Shown here piece after piece: positions 51,230 to 60,027 of a stretch of 64,000 nt of DNA. The notes beneath the pieces were generated by a model, which saw only the letters and a list, made by a program, of their open reading frames with translations, was not told the origin of the DNA and ran no database searches. The DNA is from CADEED01 sp035286365 (GTDB lineage: Bacteria; Pseudomonadota; Gammaproteobacteria; Steroidobacterales; Steroidobacteraceae): positions 24,752-88,751 of the forward strand of contig DATHJZ010000076.1 of the NCBI GenBank assembly GCA_035286365.1, read 5' to 3'. A program made the position numbers and the translations under genes. Every line of letters begins with the position of its first letter. Position 1 is the stretch's first letter.

Positions 51230-52594
51230 ATGGATCCGGCAGCACTCTCCGCGCTTTCTCCCATCGACGGTCGATATCGCAGGAGCGCGGACAGCCTGCG
51301 CGCGGTCTTGTCGGAAAGCGGCCTGATCCGCGAGCGCGTGTGCATCGAGGCGGCCTGGCTGCTGTCATTGGCCGAGTCCGTGCCGACCTTGCTGGCCCTG
51401 CCGCTGCCCGCGCCCGTGAAGCAGCTCGCTGCGAGCCTCGCGCTCGAGCCCGGCAGCGACGCTGCCGCCGAGGTCAAAAGCATCGAAGCGCGCATCAACC
51501 ACGATGTGAAGGCCGTGGAGTATTTCGTGCGCGGAAAGCTCGAGCAGGGCGGTGCCGCGCCCGCCGTGCTCGAGCTGGTGCACTTCGGCTGTACTTCCGA
51601 GGACATCAACAATCTGGCCTACGCGCGCATGCTGCGCTCGGCCCGCGCGCTGCTCTCGAACGATCTCGAGAAGCTGATCGAGCGGCTGCGCGGCTTCGCG
51701 CACGAACATGCGGCCCTGCCGATGTTGTCGCGCACGCACGGACAGGCCGCGAGCCCGACCACGCTCGGCAAGGAATTCGCCAACGTCGTTGCACGCCTGC
51801 GCCGCGCCCGTGCGCGGTTCGACCGGGTCGAGATCCTCGCCAAGTGGAACGGCGCCGTCGGCAACTACAACGCGCACGTCGCGGCGCTGCCCAACGTCGA
51901 CTGGCCGGCGGTCAGCCGCCGGTTCGTCGAGTCGCAGGGGCTCGCGTGGAACGAATACTCCACGCAGATCGAGCCGCACGACTGGATAGGCGAATACTGC
52001 GACGCGCTCGCGGCTATCAACACCATCCTGATCGACTTCGCGCGCGATGCCTGGGGTTACATCTCGCTCGGCTACCTGCGCCAGCGCGCGGTCGCGGGCG
52101 AGGTCGGTTCCTCGACCATGCCGCACAAGATCAACCCGATCGACTTCGAGAACGCCGAGGGCAATCTCGGCATCGCGAATGCGCTGCTGCATCACTTTGC
52201 CGCCAAACTACCCATCTCCCGCTGGCAGCGCGACCTCACCGATTCCACCGTATTGCGCAACGTCGGCGTGGCGCTCGCGCACAGCCTCATCGCCTGGAAG
52301 GCGCTGCAACGCGGCCTCTCCAAGGTCGCGGCCGATCCGACCCGCATTGCGGTGGACATCGAGCGCGCACACGAGGTGCTCGGAGAAGCGCTGCAGACCG
52401 CGCTGCGCGCCGCCGGCGTCCCGAACGGTTACGAACTACTCAAGGATTTCACGCGTGGCACGCAGGTCGATGCCGCCGGCATCGCCGCGTTCATCGACAA
52501 ACTACCGCTGCCAACGGCCGAACGCGCGCGCCTGCGGGCTCTTGCGCCGCAGCAGTATCTCGGCCTCGCCGCCCAGATGGCCCGTTCGATCTGA
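51230..52594 (+). CDS. purB: Adenylosuccinate lyase
   Basis: A 454-residue purine-biosynthesis enzyme that forms AMP and, earlier in the pathway, AICAR. The N-terminus LSPIDGRYRRSADSLRAV is that of the E. coli-type PurB. TSEDINNLAYARML lies near 123, SRTHGQAASPTTLGKEFAN near 168, and the signature GEVGSSTMPHKINPIDFENAEGNL near 290. ATG 51230 is chosen on family length; the frame is open further upstream into fumC. Confidence 0.95.
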   Translation: MDPAALSALSPIDGRYRRSADSLRAVLSESGLIRERVCIEAAWLLSLAESVPTLLALPLPAPVKQLAASLALEPGSDAAAEVKSIEARINHDVKAVEYFVRGKLEQGGAAPAVLELVHFGCTSEDINNLAYARMLRSARALLSNDLEKLIERLRGFAHEHAALPMLSRTHGQAASPTTLGKEFANVVARLRRARARFDRVEILAKWNGAVGNYNAHVAALPNVDWPAVSRRFVESQGLAWNEYSTQIEPHDWIGEYCDALAAINTILIDFARDAWGYISLGYLRQRAVAGEVGSSTMPHKINPIDFENAEGNLGIANALLHHFAAKLPISRWQRDLTDSTVLRNVGVALAHSLIAWKALQRGLSKVAADPTRIAVDIERAHEVLGEALQTALRAAGVPNGYELLKDFTRGTQVDAAGIAAFIDKLPLPTAERARLRALAPQQYLGLAAQMARSI

Positions 52595-52790
52595 TCAACT
52601 AACACCTGCCGGTTTCTCCTTATGCCGCACCGCAGGCACGACGCGTAAAGTGCGAACCAGCACACGCTTTTCGGCCAGATGTGCGTAATACCCGATGAAA
52701 GCGTGACGCATTTGGCGCAGAACGAGGGGGAAGCAACCTACCCTTTCGCGGGCACAGGTCACAATCTGACTGGGTCATCTAATCGGGGAG

Positions 52791-53372
52791 ATGTCGTCAC
52801 AAATGACGACCGGGGAATTCGACTTTACGAGATTTTCGCAGCGCGGCACGGCGCCCGGGGTTGCCTTGCCCGCGGAGCCGCTCACGCGCGCGGAGGATAA
52901 CGTGCGCGTCATCAGCTCCCTCGAGGAGATGCGCGCGGCGGTCGACGCCGTGGCGCTCAGCGCGCAGCGGCTCATGTCCATCTACACGCCCGACCTCGAG
53001 CCCGACCTGTACGACCAGAACGCGTTCCTCGAGATCGTCAAACGTTTCGTGCTGGCGCGCCGCTTCGCCAAGGTGCGCGTGCTGCTGTCCGACTCGGGCC
53101 GCCTGCTGCGCGACAACAACCGTTTCATCGCCATGGGCCGCAGGCTCACGAGCTGCATCGACATTCGCCCCGCCGCGGGCGTCGCCAAACAGCGCGCGTG
53201 CGGCTACCTGATCGCCGATGATCGGGCGATCGTGTACCGCGTCCATTCCGATCGCTGGGACGGCGTCGCCGATCTCAACAATCCGCCGGTCGCTCGCCAG
53301 TACCTCGATGAGTTCGACGAGATCTGGCATGCGAGCGCCGCCGACGAAGCCTCGCGCCAGGCGATTCGTTGA
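52791..53372 (+). CDS. Conserved hypothetical protein
   Basis: A 193-residue soluble protein that I cannot assign. After a short disordered N-terminus it shows VDAVALSAQRLMSIYTPDLEPDLYD near 52-75, FLEIVKRFVLARRFAKVRVLLSDS near 78-100, and GYLIADDRAIVYRVHSDRW near 137-155. This order is vaguely like a phospholipase D-type half domain without its HKD motif; that is only an impression. ATG 52791 has GGGGAG almost touching it, so ATG 52803 (four codons later) may be the real start. A Nudix gene follows after 24 bases. Confidence 0.7.
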   Translation: MSSQMTTGEFDFTRFSQRGTAPGVALPAEPLTRAEDNVRVISSLEEMRAAVDAVALSAQRLMSIYTPDLEPDLYDQNAFLEIVKRFVLARRFAKVRVLLSDSGRLLRDNNRFIAMGRRLTSCIDIRPAAGVAKQRACGYLIADDRAIVYRVHSDRWDGVADLNNPPVARQYLDEFDEIWHASAADEASRQAIR

Positions 53373-53396
53373 TTCTTCCGGGTTAGTTAGTCCTGC

Positions 53397-53897
53397 GTGA
53401 GCCTCAACCCTGAAGTCACGGTGGCCGCCATCGTCGAGCGGGACGGCCGCTTCCTCATCGTCGAAGAACGCATCTCCGGGCGCCTGGTGCTCAATCAGCC
53501 CGCCGGGCATCTCGAAGATGCGGAAACCCTGATCGAAGCCGCGGTGCGCGAGGCACGCGAGGAAACCGCGTGGCGGTTCAACCCCGAGGCCATGGTTGGC
53601 ACCTACCTGTGGCGCAATCCTGCGAACGGACGCAGCTATCTGCGTTTCGCGTTCTGCGGCACCGTCGACGACCACCAGCCGCAGCAGCCGCTCGATGAAG
53701 GCATCGTTCGCGCGGTCTGGTTGTCGCACGAACAGTTGCGGGTGCAGCCTAATCGGCTGCGCTCACCGCTGGTCCTGCGCTGTGTCGATGATTACCTGCT
53801 CGGCAATCGGCAGCCGCTCGAATCGGTGGCCTGTATTGGGCTCGACACGGCGCTGCAGGGCTGCTCCATCGAACCCGTAGCCGTCGTGAACCTCTAG
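53397..53897 (+). CDS. Nudix hydrolase (NudJ-like)
   Basis: A 166-residue protein beginning VTVAAIVERDGRFLIVEER, with the Nudix box GHLEDAETLIEAAVREAREETAW near 38-60. The usual final EExG is EETA here. The position directly before mnmA is that of NudJ, which hydrolyses nucleotide and thiamine pyrophosphates in E. coli. Start is GTG 53397. Function beyond pyrophosphate hydrolysis is inferred from context. Confidence 0.88.
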   Translation: MSLNPEVTVAAIVERDGRFLIVEERISGRLVLNQPAGHLEDAETLIEAAVREAREETAWRFNPEAMVGTYLWRNPANGRSYLRFAFCGTVDDHQPQQPLDEGIVRAVWLSHEQLRVQPNRLRSPLVLRCVDDYLLGNRQPLESVACIGLDTALQGCSIEPVAVVNL

Positions 53898-53903
53898 CGA
53901 AGG

Positions 53904-53909
53904 TACAAT
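53904..53909 (+). promoter_or_regulatory. Possible -10 very close to mnmA start
   Basis: TACAAT followed by CCGCGCC, only seven bases before the GTG of mnmA. If used, transcription would begin at about the start codon and give a leaderless message. No convincing -35 was found, so it is a weak call. Confidence 0.25.
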
Positions 53910-53916
53910 CCGCGCC

Positions 53917-55005
53917 GTGTCCGGGCGCGCAGAAACCATCATTGTCGGCATGTCGGGCGGCGTCGATTCGGCCGTCGCCGCGCTGCTGTTGAAGCGTGCC
54001 GGCTACGACGTGCAGGGCCTGTACATGAGCAATTGGGAGGACGACGACTCCTATTGCACCGGCGCGCAGGACTTCCAGGACGCGCGCGCCTGCGCGGCCG
54101 AACTCGGCATTCCGCTGCACCGGGTCAGCTTCGTCGAGCAATACCGCGCCCGCGTGTTCGAATACTTTCTCGCCGAGTATCGCGCCGGCCGTACGCCCAA
54201 TCCCGACGTGCTATGCAATCGCGAGATCAAATTCGGCATCTGTCTCGATTACGCGGCGCGGCTCGGCGCGCGCCGCTTCGCCACCGGCCACTACGCAAGG
54301 CTCGATCACACGGGCGGCGCACCCGCGCTGCTCAAGGCGCGCGATCCGGACAAGGATCAGTCCTACTTTCTGCACGCGGTAGCACGCGAACATTTCGCGC
54401 GCGTGATGTTCCCGCTCGGTGAACTCACGAAGCCCGAGGTGCGTGCCCTGGCGCGAGAGGCGGGACTGCTGGTGTTCGACAAGCCCGACAGCACCGGCAT
54501 CTGTTTCATCGGCGAGCGGCCGTTCCGCGAGTTCCTCGCGCGCTACATTCCCACTTCGCCCGGCGACATCGTCACCGAAGGCGGTGATGTCGTCGGCAGC
54601 CATCGCGGTCTCGCGTTCTACACGCTGGGTCAGCGCGGCGGGCTCGAAATCGGCGGCCGCGCCGGTGCGCGCGAGGATGCGTGGTACGTGGCGGCCAAGG
54701 ATCTCGCGCGCAATGAGTTGATCGCGGTTCAGGGCCATGACCATCCATTGCTCGTCAGCCGGGCGCTGGCCACCGGCCCATGCAACTGGCTGGTGCAACC
54801 GGGAGCCATTGAGTTCGATTCTCAGATCAAGGTCCGCTATCGGCAGGCCGATCAGAGTTGTCACGCCGTGCTGCGCGCCGATGGCGCGCTCGACGTGCGG
54901 TTCGAGGAGCCGCAGCGTGCGGTCACGCCGGGGCAATTCGCGGTGCTCTACGACGGGGAACGTTGTCTGGGCGGCGGCGTGATCGAGCAGACGACGCCGC
55001 AATAG
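53917..55005 (+). CDS. mnmA: tRNA-specific 2-thiouridylase MnmA
   Basis: A 362-residue enzyme that thiolates U34 of tRNA-Lys, -Glu and -Gln. It has the PP-loop GMSGGVDSAVAALLLK at the N-terminus, LYMSNWEDDDSYC near 38, the first catalytic Cys in NPDVLCNREIKFG near 100, and the second in STGICFIGERPF near 198. The C-terminal half has YYTLGQRGGL-type features (FYTLGQRGGLEIGG). No ribosome-binding site is visible before GTG 53917. It follows the Nudix gene, as often seen. Confidence 0.95.
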   Translation: MSGRAETIIVGMSGGVDSAVAALLLKRAGYDVQGLYMSNWEDDDSYCTGAQDFQDARACAAELGIPLHRVSFVEQYRARVFEYFLAEYRAGRTPNPDVLCNREIKFGICLDYAARLGARRFATGHYARLDHTGGAPALLKARDPDKDQSYFLHAVAREHFARVMFPLGELTKPEVRALAREAGLLVFDKPDSTGICFIGERPFREFLARYIPTSPGDIVTEGGDVVGSHRGLAFYTLGQRGGLEIGGRAGAREDAWYVAAKDLARNELIAVQGHDHPLLVSRALATGPCNWLVQPGAIEFDSQIKVRYRQADQSCHAVLRADGALDVRFEEPQRAVTPGQFAVLYDGERCLGGGVIEQTTPQ

Positions 55006-55017
55006 TGCGAGGTGCGT

Positions 55018-55023
55018 TAGAAT
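55018..55023 (+). promoter_or_regulatory. Possible -10 for acnA
   Basis: TAGAAT followed by GCGGCGC, 42 bases before the acnA ATG. A similar TAnnAT plus GC-rich discriminator occurs before mnmA and purB. No good -35 is seen 17 bases upstream, so confidence is low. Confidence 0.3.
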
Positions 55024-55065
55024 GCGGCGCTTGTTTGTCGTCGTTAGATGCGAGGAGAGAGATTC

Positions 55066-57750
55066 ATGACAGGTAGTTCCAACACCGCGATCCTGACGGT
55101 CGGTTCACGTTCTTACGAGTACTGGAGCTTCGCGCAGCTCCCCGCCGAGAAGGTCGCGCGACTGCCCTACTCTCTCAAGATCCTGCTCGAAAACCTGCTG
55201 CGTTTCGAAGACGGCGTGAACGTCACGCGCGCCGACATCGACGCGGTGCTCGGCTGGGACGCCAAGGCCGCGCCCTCCTACGAAATCGATTTCACCCCAG
55301 CGCGCGTCATCATGCAGGACTTCACCGGCGTGCCCTGCGTGGTGGATCTCGCCGCGATGCGCGAAGCCGTGCAGAAGCTCGGCGGCGATCCACAGCAGAT
55401 CAACCCGATCAATCCCGCTGAACTCGTCATCGACCACTCCGTGCAGGTCGACAACTACGGTAGCGTCGGCGCGCTCGCGGCCAACAACAAGATCGAATTC
55501 GAACGTAACGCCGAGCGTTACGCGTTCCTGCGCTGGGGCCAGACGGCGTTCCGCAACTTCAGCGTCGTGCCGCCGAACACCGGCATCGTCCACCAGGTCA
55601 ATCTGGAGTTTCTCGGCCGCGTGATCTTTCCGCGAGAAGTCGATGGCAAGACGGTCGCCTATCCCGACACCGTGGTCGGCACGGATTCGCACACCACGAT
55701 GATCAACGGACTCGGCGTGCTCGGCTGGGGTGTGGGCGGCATCGAAGCGGAAGCGGCCATGCTGGGCCAGCCCATTCCGTTGCTCATTCCGCAGGTCATC
55801 GGCTTCAGGCTGATCGGAGCGATGAAGCCCGGCTGCACCGCCACCGACCTGGTGCTCACCGTCACCGAGATGCTGCGCAAGAAAGGCGTGGTCGACAAAT
55901 TCGTCGAGTATTTCGGCGACGGACTCGCGAATCTTCCGCTGGCCGATCGCGCCACGATTGCCAACATGGCGCCCGAATACGGCAGCACCTGCGGCATCTT
56001 CCCGATCGATGAAGAAACGCTGCGTTATCTCGAGCTGTCCGGCCGTCCACCCGAGCAGATCGCACTGATCGAGGCGTATGCCAAGGCACAAGGCATGTGG
56101 CGCTACAACGGCGCCACGGCCGCCGATTACACCGACGTGCTCGAGCTCGATCTCGCCACCGTCGAACCCAGTCTCGCCGGGCCCAAGCGCCCGCAGGATC
56201 GCGTGCCGCTGTCGAAGGCGAAGGCGGTTTACCTGGCCGCGCTCAAGGGCATGGCCGAAGAGCGCACCAAGAAAAACCCCACCGCCACCGGGCACGCGGA
56301 GATCCAGCTCGACGGTCAGCAGACCGACATCCGTGATGGCGGCGTCATGATCGCCGCCATCACCAGCTGCACCAACACGTCGAATCCGTACGTGCTCGTG
56401 GCCGCCGGCCTGCTCGCACGCAATGCCGCGAAACTGGGCCTGAAGTCGAAGCCCTGGGTGAAGACCAGCCTCGCACCCGGATCGCGCGTGGTGACGGACT
56501 ATCTGACCAAGGCCGGGTTGTTAGCTCCGCTCGAGTCGATCGGATTCAATGTCGTTGGCTACGGGTGCACCACCTGCATCGGCAACTCCGGGCCGCTGAA
56601 GCCCGAGATTTCGGCCGGCATCAAGGCGAGCGATATCGTTGCCACCTCGGTGCTCTCCGGCAATCGCAATTTCGAAGGCCGCGTGCATCCCGAGATCAAG
56701 ATGAATTTCCTCGCCTCGCCGCCGCTGGTCGTGGCGTATGCGCTGGCCGGCACGCTCGATATCGATTTGCAGACCGACACGCTCGGCATCGGTGCGGACG
56801 GGCAGCCGGTGTTGCTGGCAAACATCTGGCCCTCGGACCAGGAGGTCGCGGACGTGGTCCGCGCAACCATCAATTCGGCCATGTTCCGCAAGAGTTACGC
56901 CAACGTATTCACGGGCGATGCCAACTGGTCGTCCATCAAGATTCCGGTCGGCAAGATCTATGAGTGGAAAGAGGAATCCACGTACGTGCGCAATCCGCCG
57001 TATTTCGAGGGCATGACCATGACGCCGAGCCCGGTCACCGACGTCACCGGCGCGCGAGTGCTGGCGTTGTTAGGCGACTCCGTCACCACCGATCACATTT
57101 CGCCGGCCGGCGATATCGCGAAGACCAGCCCCGCGGCGAAATACCTCGTGTCGAAGGGCGTGAAGCCCATCGACTTCAATTCCTACGGTGCGCGCCGCGG
57201 CAACCATGAAGTCATGATGCGCGGCACATTCGGCAACATCCGCCTGCGTAACCTGCTGGCGCCTGGCACCGAAGGCGGTGTCACGGTGCACGTGCCCACG
57301 GGCGATCAGATGTCCATCTTCGATGCCGCCATGCGCTACAAGCAGGAAGGCACGCCGCTGGTCATTCTCGCCGGCAAGGAATACGGCACCGGCTCGTCGC
57401 GCGACTGGGCCGCCAAGGGCACCATGTTGTTGGGCGTGCGCGCCGTCATCGCCGAAAGCTTCGAGCGCATCCACCGGTCGAACCTCATCGGCATGGGCGT
57501 ATTGCCGCTGATGTTCCCGGTCGGAAAAGGCGCCACTTCACTCGGGCTGACCGGCAGCGAAGTATTCGAGATCACCGGCATCGACAATGCCGAAGCCAGG
57601 ACCGTGAAGGTCGTGGCGACGCCGCCGAAGGGGACTCCGATCACGTTCGAAGCGCGCGTGCGCATCGATACGCCGAAGGAACGCGACTACTACCGCCACG
57701 GTGGCATCCTGCAGTACGTGCTGCGGCAACTGGCATCGAAGGCCGCGTAG
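55066..57750 (+). CDS. acnA: Aconitate hydratase A
   Basis: An 894-residue TCA-cycle enzyme interconverting citrate and isocitrate through a 4Fe-4S cluster. Cluster ligands are visible in TSCTNTSNPYV near 440 and YGCTTCIGNSGP near 506. Other landmarks are VVGTDSHTTMINGLGVLGWGVGG near 205 and the swivel-domain GKEYGTGSSRDWAAKG near 775. ATG 55066 is chosen because AGGAGA precedes it; an in-frame ATG six codons earlier is less well placed. Length is that of the AcnA type. Confidence 0.96.
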   Translation: MTGSSNTAILTVGSRSYEYWSFAQLPAEKVARLPYSLKILLENLLRFEDGVNVTRADIDAVLGWDAKAAPSYEIDFTPARVIMQDFTGVPCVVDLAAMREAVQKLGGDPQQINPINPAELVIDHSVQVDNYGSVGALAANNKIEFERNAERYAFLRWGQTAFRNFSVVPPNTGIVHQVNLEFLGRVIFPREVDGKTVAYPDTVVGTDSHTTMINGLGVLGWGVGGIEAEAAMLGQPIPLLIPQVIGFRLIGAMKPGCTATDLVLTVTEMLRKKGVVDKFVEYFGDGLANLPLADRATIANMAPEYGSTCGIFPIDEETLRYLELSGRPPEQIALIEAYAKAQGMWRYNGATAADYTDVLELDLATVEPSLAGPKRPQDRVPLSKAKAVYLAALKGMAEERTKKNPTATGHAEIQLDGQQTDIRDGGVMIAAITSCTNTSNPYVLVAAGLLARNAAKLGLKSKPWVKTSLAPGSRVVTDYLTKAGLLAPLESIGFNVVGYGCTTCIGNSGPLKPEISAGIKASDIVATSVLSGNRNFEGRVHPEIKMNFLASPPLVVAYALAGTLDIDLQTDTLGIGADGQPVLLANIWPSDQEVADVVRATINSAMFRKSYANVFTGDANWSSIKIPVGKIYEWKEESTYVRNPPYFEGMTMTPSPVTDVTGARVLALLGDSVTTDHISPAGDIAKTSPAAKYLVSKGVKPIDFNSYGARRGNHEVMMRGTFGNIRLRNLLAPGTEGGVTVHVPTGDQMSIFDAAMRYKQEGTPLVILAGKEYGTGSSRDWAAKGTMLLGVRAVIAESFERIHRSNLIGMGVLPLMFPVGKGATSLGLTGSEVFEITGIDNAEARTVKVVATPPKGTPITFEARVRIDTPKERDYYRHGGILQYVLRQLASKAA

Positions 57751-57761
57751 CTGCAAGCGCA

Positions 57762-59141
57762 CTAATCCCGGCTCTCCCTGCCTGACACCCGTGACCAGTC
57801 GACGCGGCGCGTGGCGATCATGAGGATCGTCAGCACGGCGAACAGCAGCAGCGCACCCATCAGCAGCGAGTAGTCCTCCGAGCGCAGGATCCAGTACAGC
57901 ATCACATAGAGGGTTGCGAGGCCGGCTCCCGCACCCAGTGCGAGCCGCAAGCTTCGCAGCACGCCGCTCAGATATGCGGTTATCAGTGCGACCAGCGCAC
58001 CGGCCGACAGGCCGTAGGCCAGGTCGAACGACAGGTGCTCCGACAACGCCAGCAGCAGTAGATAGAACAGCGCCAGCGCGAGTCCCACCATCAGGTATTG
58101 CATGCCATGGATCGCAAGGCCACTCACGTGCTCCCACAGGAAAAACGTGAGAAACGTGATCACGATGAGCAGCACGGCATAGTGAACCGCGCGATAGTTG
58201 CGTTGATACACGTCGACCGGCTCGTAGAAGGTGACGCCCACGCCGCTGCGTGCGAACGCCTGCTCCACCGGTTCACCCTGGTTGACCTGCGTGTCGTACC
58301 AGTACTGCCCGAAGCTGCGATTGATCTCCAGCACCGACCAGCGCGCCGTGAAACCGTCGTCCGTCACCACCGGATCGAGCGGCGCCGGCGCGCCCTCGAA
58401 CTTCGGATGCGGCCATCTGGACTGCATCCGGATGTCCGCCTTGCGCGCCAGCGGCAGGAACGTGATCTGGCTGCTGCCGGCGAGCGTGAGCTTCATGCTG
58501 AACGGCACGGTCGCGCCATCGCGCAGCGCGGCGCGGGGCACACGGACCGAGATGCCGGCCGATCCGGCGTAACCGTCGGCCGCCACCGGCGCGCTCTCGC
58601 CGGCAACCTGCAGTTCATCCACCGCGCGCAAGGCGCGTGATTCGGAATTCAGCACCAGCAGCCGCGCTTCATCCCATTTGACTTCGCGGCTCTGGCCGGC
58701 GGTCTGCGGCGAATCCAGCAGAAAGCCGAAATCGCGATTGACGAACGAGCCTTCGATCTGCACGTGGGCCAGGTACACCGGCGTGCGGTACAACCCGACG
58801 GTGCGGTAGCTAGGCTCGGCGTCGGCGACGATGTTCAGCGTGTCGGGAAGCACGTACAGGACGTTCCGCTCAACTTCCGTGCGTTCGGTTTCACGGCCAG
58901 CGATGCCCTGCTCGACCACCTTGCGGGTGGTTTCGACGGGAATGGCAAGTAACACGGCCGCGGTCGTCTGCGCCCCGCCCCAGGACTCCGCGACGCGCGC
59001 CGCGGCGAGGTTGCGCATGCCGACCCGCTCGCCGACCAGGTTCTCGACCTGCGCGATGGGCAGCAGCAGCACCGCCATCAGAAAGCCGACTACCAATGCC
59101 TTTGCGGCGAGCGGCGGCAGAAACCTGAAACGTACCGACAT
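57762..59141 (-). CDS. creD: Inner membrane protein CreD
   Basis: A 459-residue membrane protein. A first helix (about 8-30) contains KALVVGFLMAVLLLPIAQV, the CreD N-terminus. A large periplasmic domain follows (RNVLYVLPDTLNIVADAE, WSVLEINRSFGQYWYD), then about five C-terminal helices (HYAVLLIVITFLTFFLWE, HGMQYLMVGLALALFYLLLLALSEH). CreD is regulated by CreBC and affects envelope stress and beta-lactam response in E. coli; no creBC genes are adjacent. ATG 59141 fits the family start. Confidence 0.92.
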   Translation of the reverse strand: MSVRFRFLPPLAAKALVVGFLMAVLLLPIAQVENLVGERVGMRNLAAARVAESWGGAQTTAAVLLAIPVETTRKVVEQGIAGRETERTEVERNVLYVLPDTLNIVADAEPSYRTVGLYRTPVYLAHVQIEGSFVNRDFGFLLDSPQTAGQSREVKWDEARLLVLNSESRALRAVDELQVAGESAPVAADGYAGSAGISVRVPRAALRDGATVPFSMKLTLAGSSQITFLPLARKADIRMQSRWPHPKFEGAPAPLDPVVTDDGFTARWSVLEINRSFGQYWYDTQVNQGEPVEQAFARSGVGVTFYEPVDVYQRNYRAVHYAVLLIVITFLTFFLWEHVSGLAIHGMQYLMVGLALALFYLLLLALSEHLSFDLAYGLSAGALVALITAYLSGVLRSLRLALGAGAGLATLYVMLYWILRSEDYSLLMGALLLFAVLTILMIATRRVDWSRVSGRESRD

Positions 59142-59252
59142 CGTCCTTCCCCTGCGGCGTGGAAACTGCCGGGAGTGTCGGCGCGCAAAGTGGCAATCCG
59201 TGCGGCGCAATTGTGGCGAATCGTGGCAGCGCCACGGTTAAGATCGCAGTCC

Positions 59253-59897
59253 ATGGCCATCGCATTCTTCGATCTCGACGGCACCATCACACACCGCGAC
59301 ACGTTAATCCCGCTGGTTCTGCGAGTGCTGGCGCGCCGCCCCCTGCACTTGCTGCGGTTGTTAGGCGTATTGCCGGCCAGCGTGCGCTTCCTGTTCGATC
59401 AGGACCGCGGCGCGCTCAAGCAATCCTTGCTGCGCATGACACTGCGCGGCATGCAGCGAGCGGAGCTCGCGCGCGAGTCGGAGCAGTTCGTGCGCGACAC
59501 CATTGCACGCCGCTGCTTCGCCGACGCGCTCGCGAAAATTCGCCGCCACCGCGACGCGGGCCATTTTCTGGTGCTGATGTCGGCCAGCGTCGATTTCTAC
59601 GTACCGGAGTTCGGCCGGCAACTGGGATTCGATAACGTCATCTCGACCGGCGTGCGCTGGAATGGCGATCGGCTCGACGGGACTCTCACCACTCCCAATC
59701 GGCGCGGAGAAGAGAAATCGAACTGCGTGCGCGCGCTGCTCGAACAGCGCGACGATTCCGACACATTCGCTTACGGCAACAGCGATTCGGACCTCGCGCA
59801 CCTGTTGCTGGTGCGACACGCATTGCTTGTGAACGGCTCGACCAGCGCTCGCCGAAAGGCCGCCGATCTCGGCATCCCGACTTCGGACTGGGTGTGA
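59253..59897 (+). CDS. HAD-IB family hydrolase
   Basis: A 214-residue HAD phosphatase. Motif I is AFFDLDGTITHRDTLIPL at the N-terminus, motif II is FLVLMSASVDFYVPEFG near 110, and motif III/IV is TFAYGNSDSDLAHLLLV near 170. The HAD-IB subgroup includes phosphoserine and lysophosphatidate-type phosphatases; the substrate is not known. ATG 59253 matches motif I. It is divergent from creD. Confidence 0.9.
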   Translation: MAIAFFDLDGTITHRDTLIPLVLRVLARRPLHLLRLLGVLPASVRFLFDQDRGALKQSLLRMTLRGMQRAELARESEQFVRDTIARRCFADALAKIRRHRDAGHFLVLMSASVDFYVPEFGRQLGFDNVISTGVRWNGDRLDGTLTTPNRRGEEKSNCVRALLEQRDDSDTFAYGNSDSDLAHLLLVRHALLVNGSTSARRKAADLGIPTSDWV

Positions 59898-60027
59898 TGC
59901 GCATCACACTTATCGACTGGTAGCGCTTTCCAAACCAACGCTCCGGGCGCCGCATCGGACGCCAGTCACATAGCACCCGGGCACCCGCCACTAGGATGGG
60001 GCCTGGAGTCGTCCGCAACGTCTGAAA

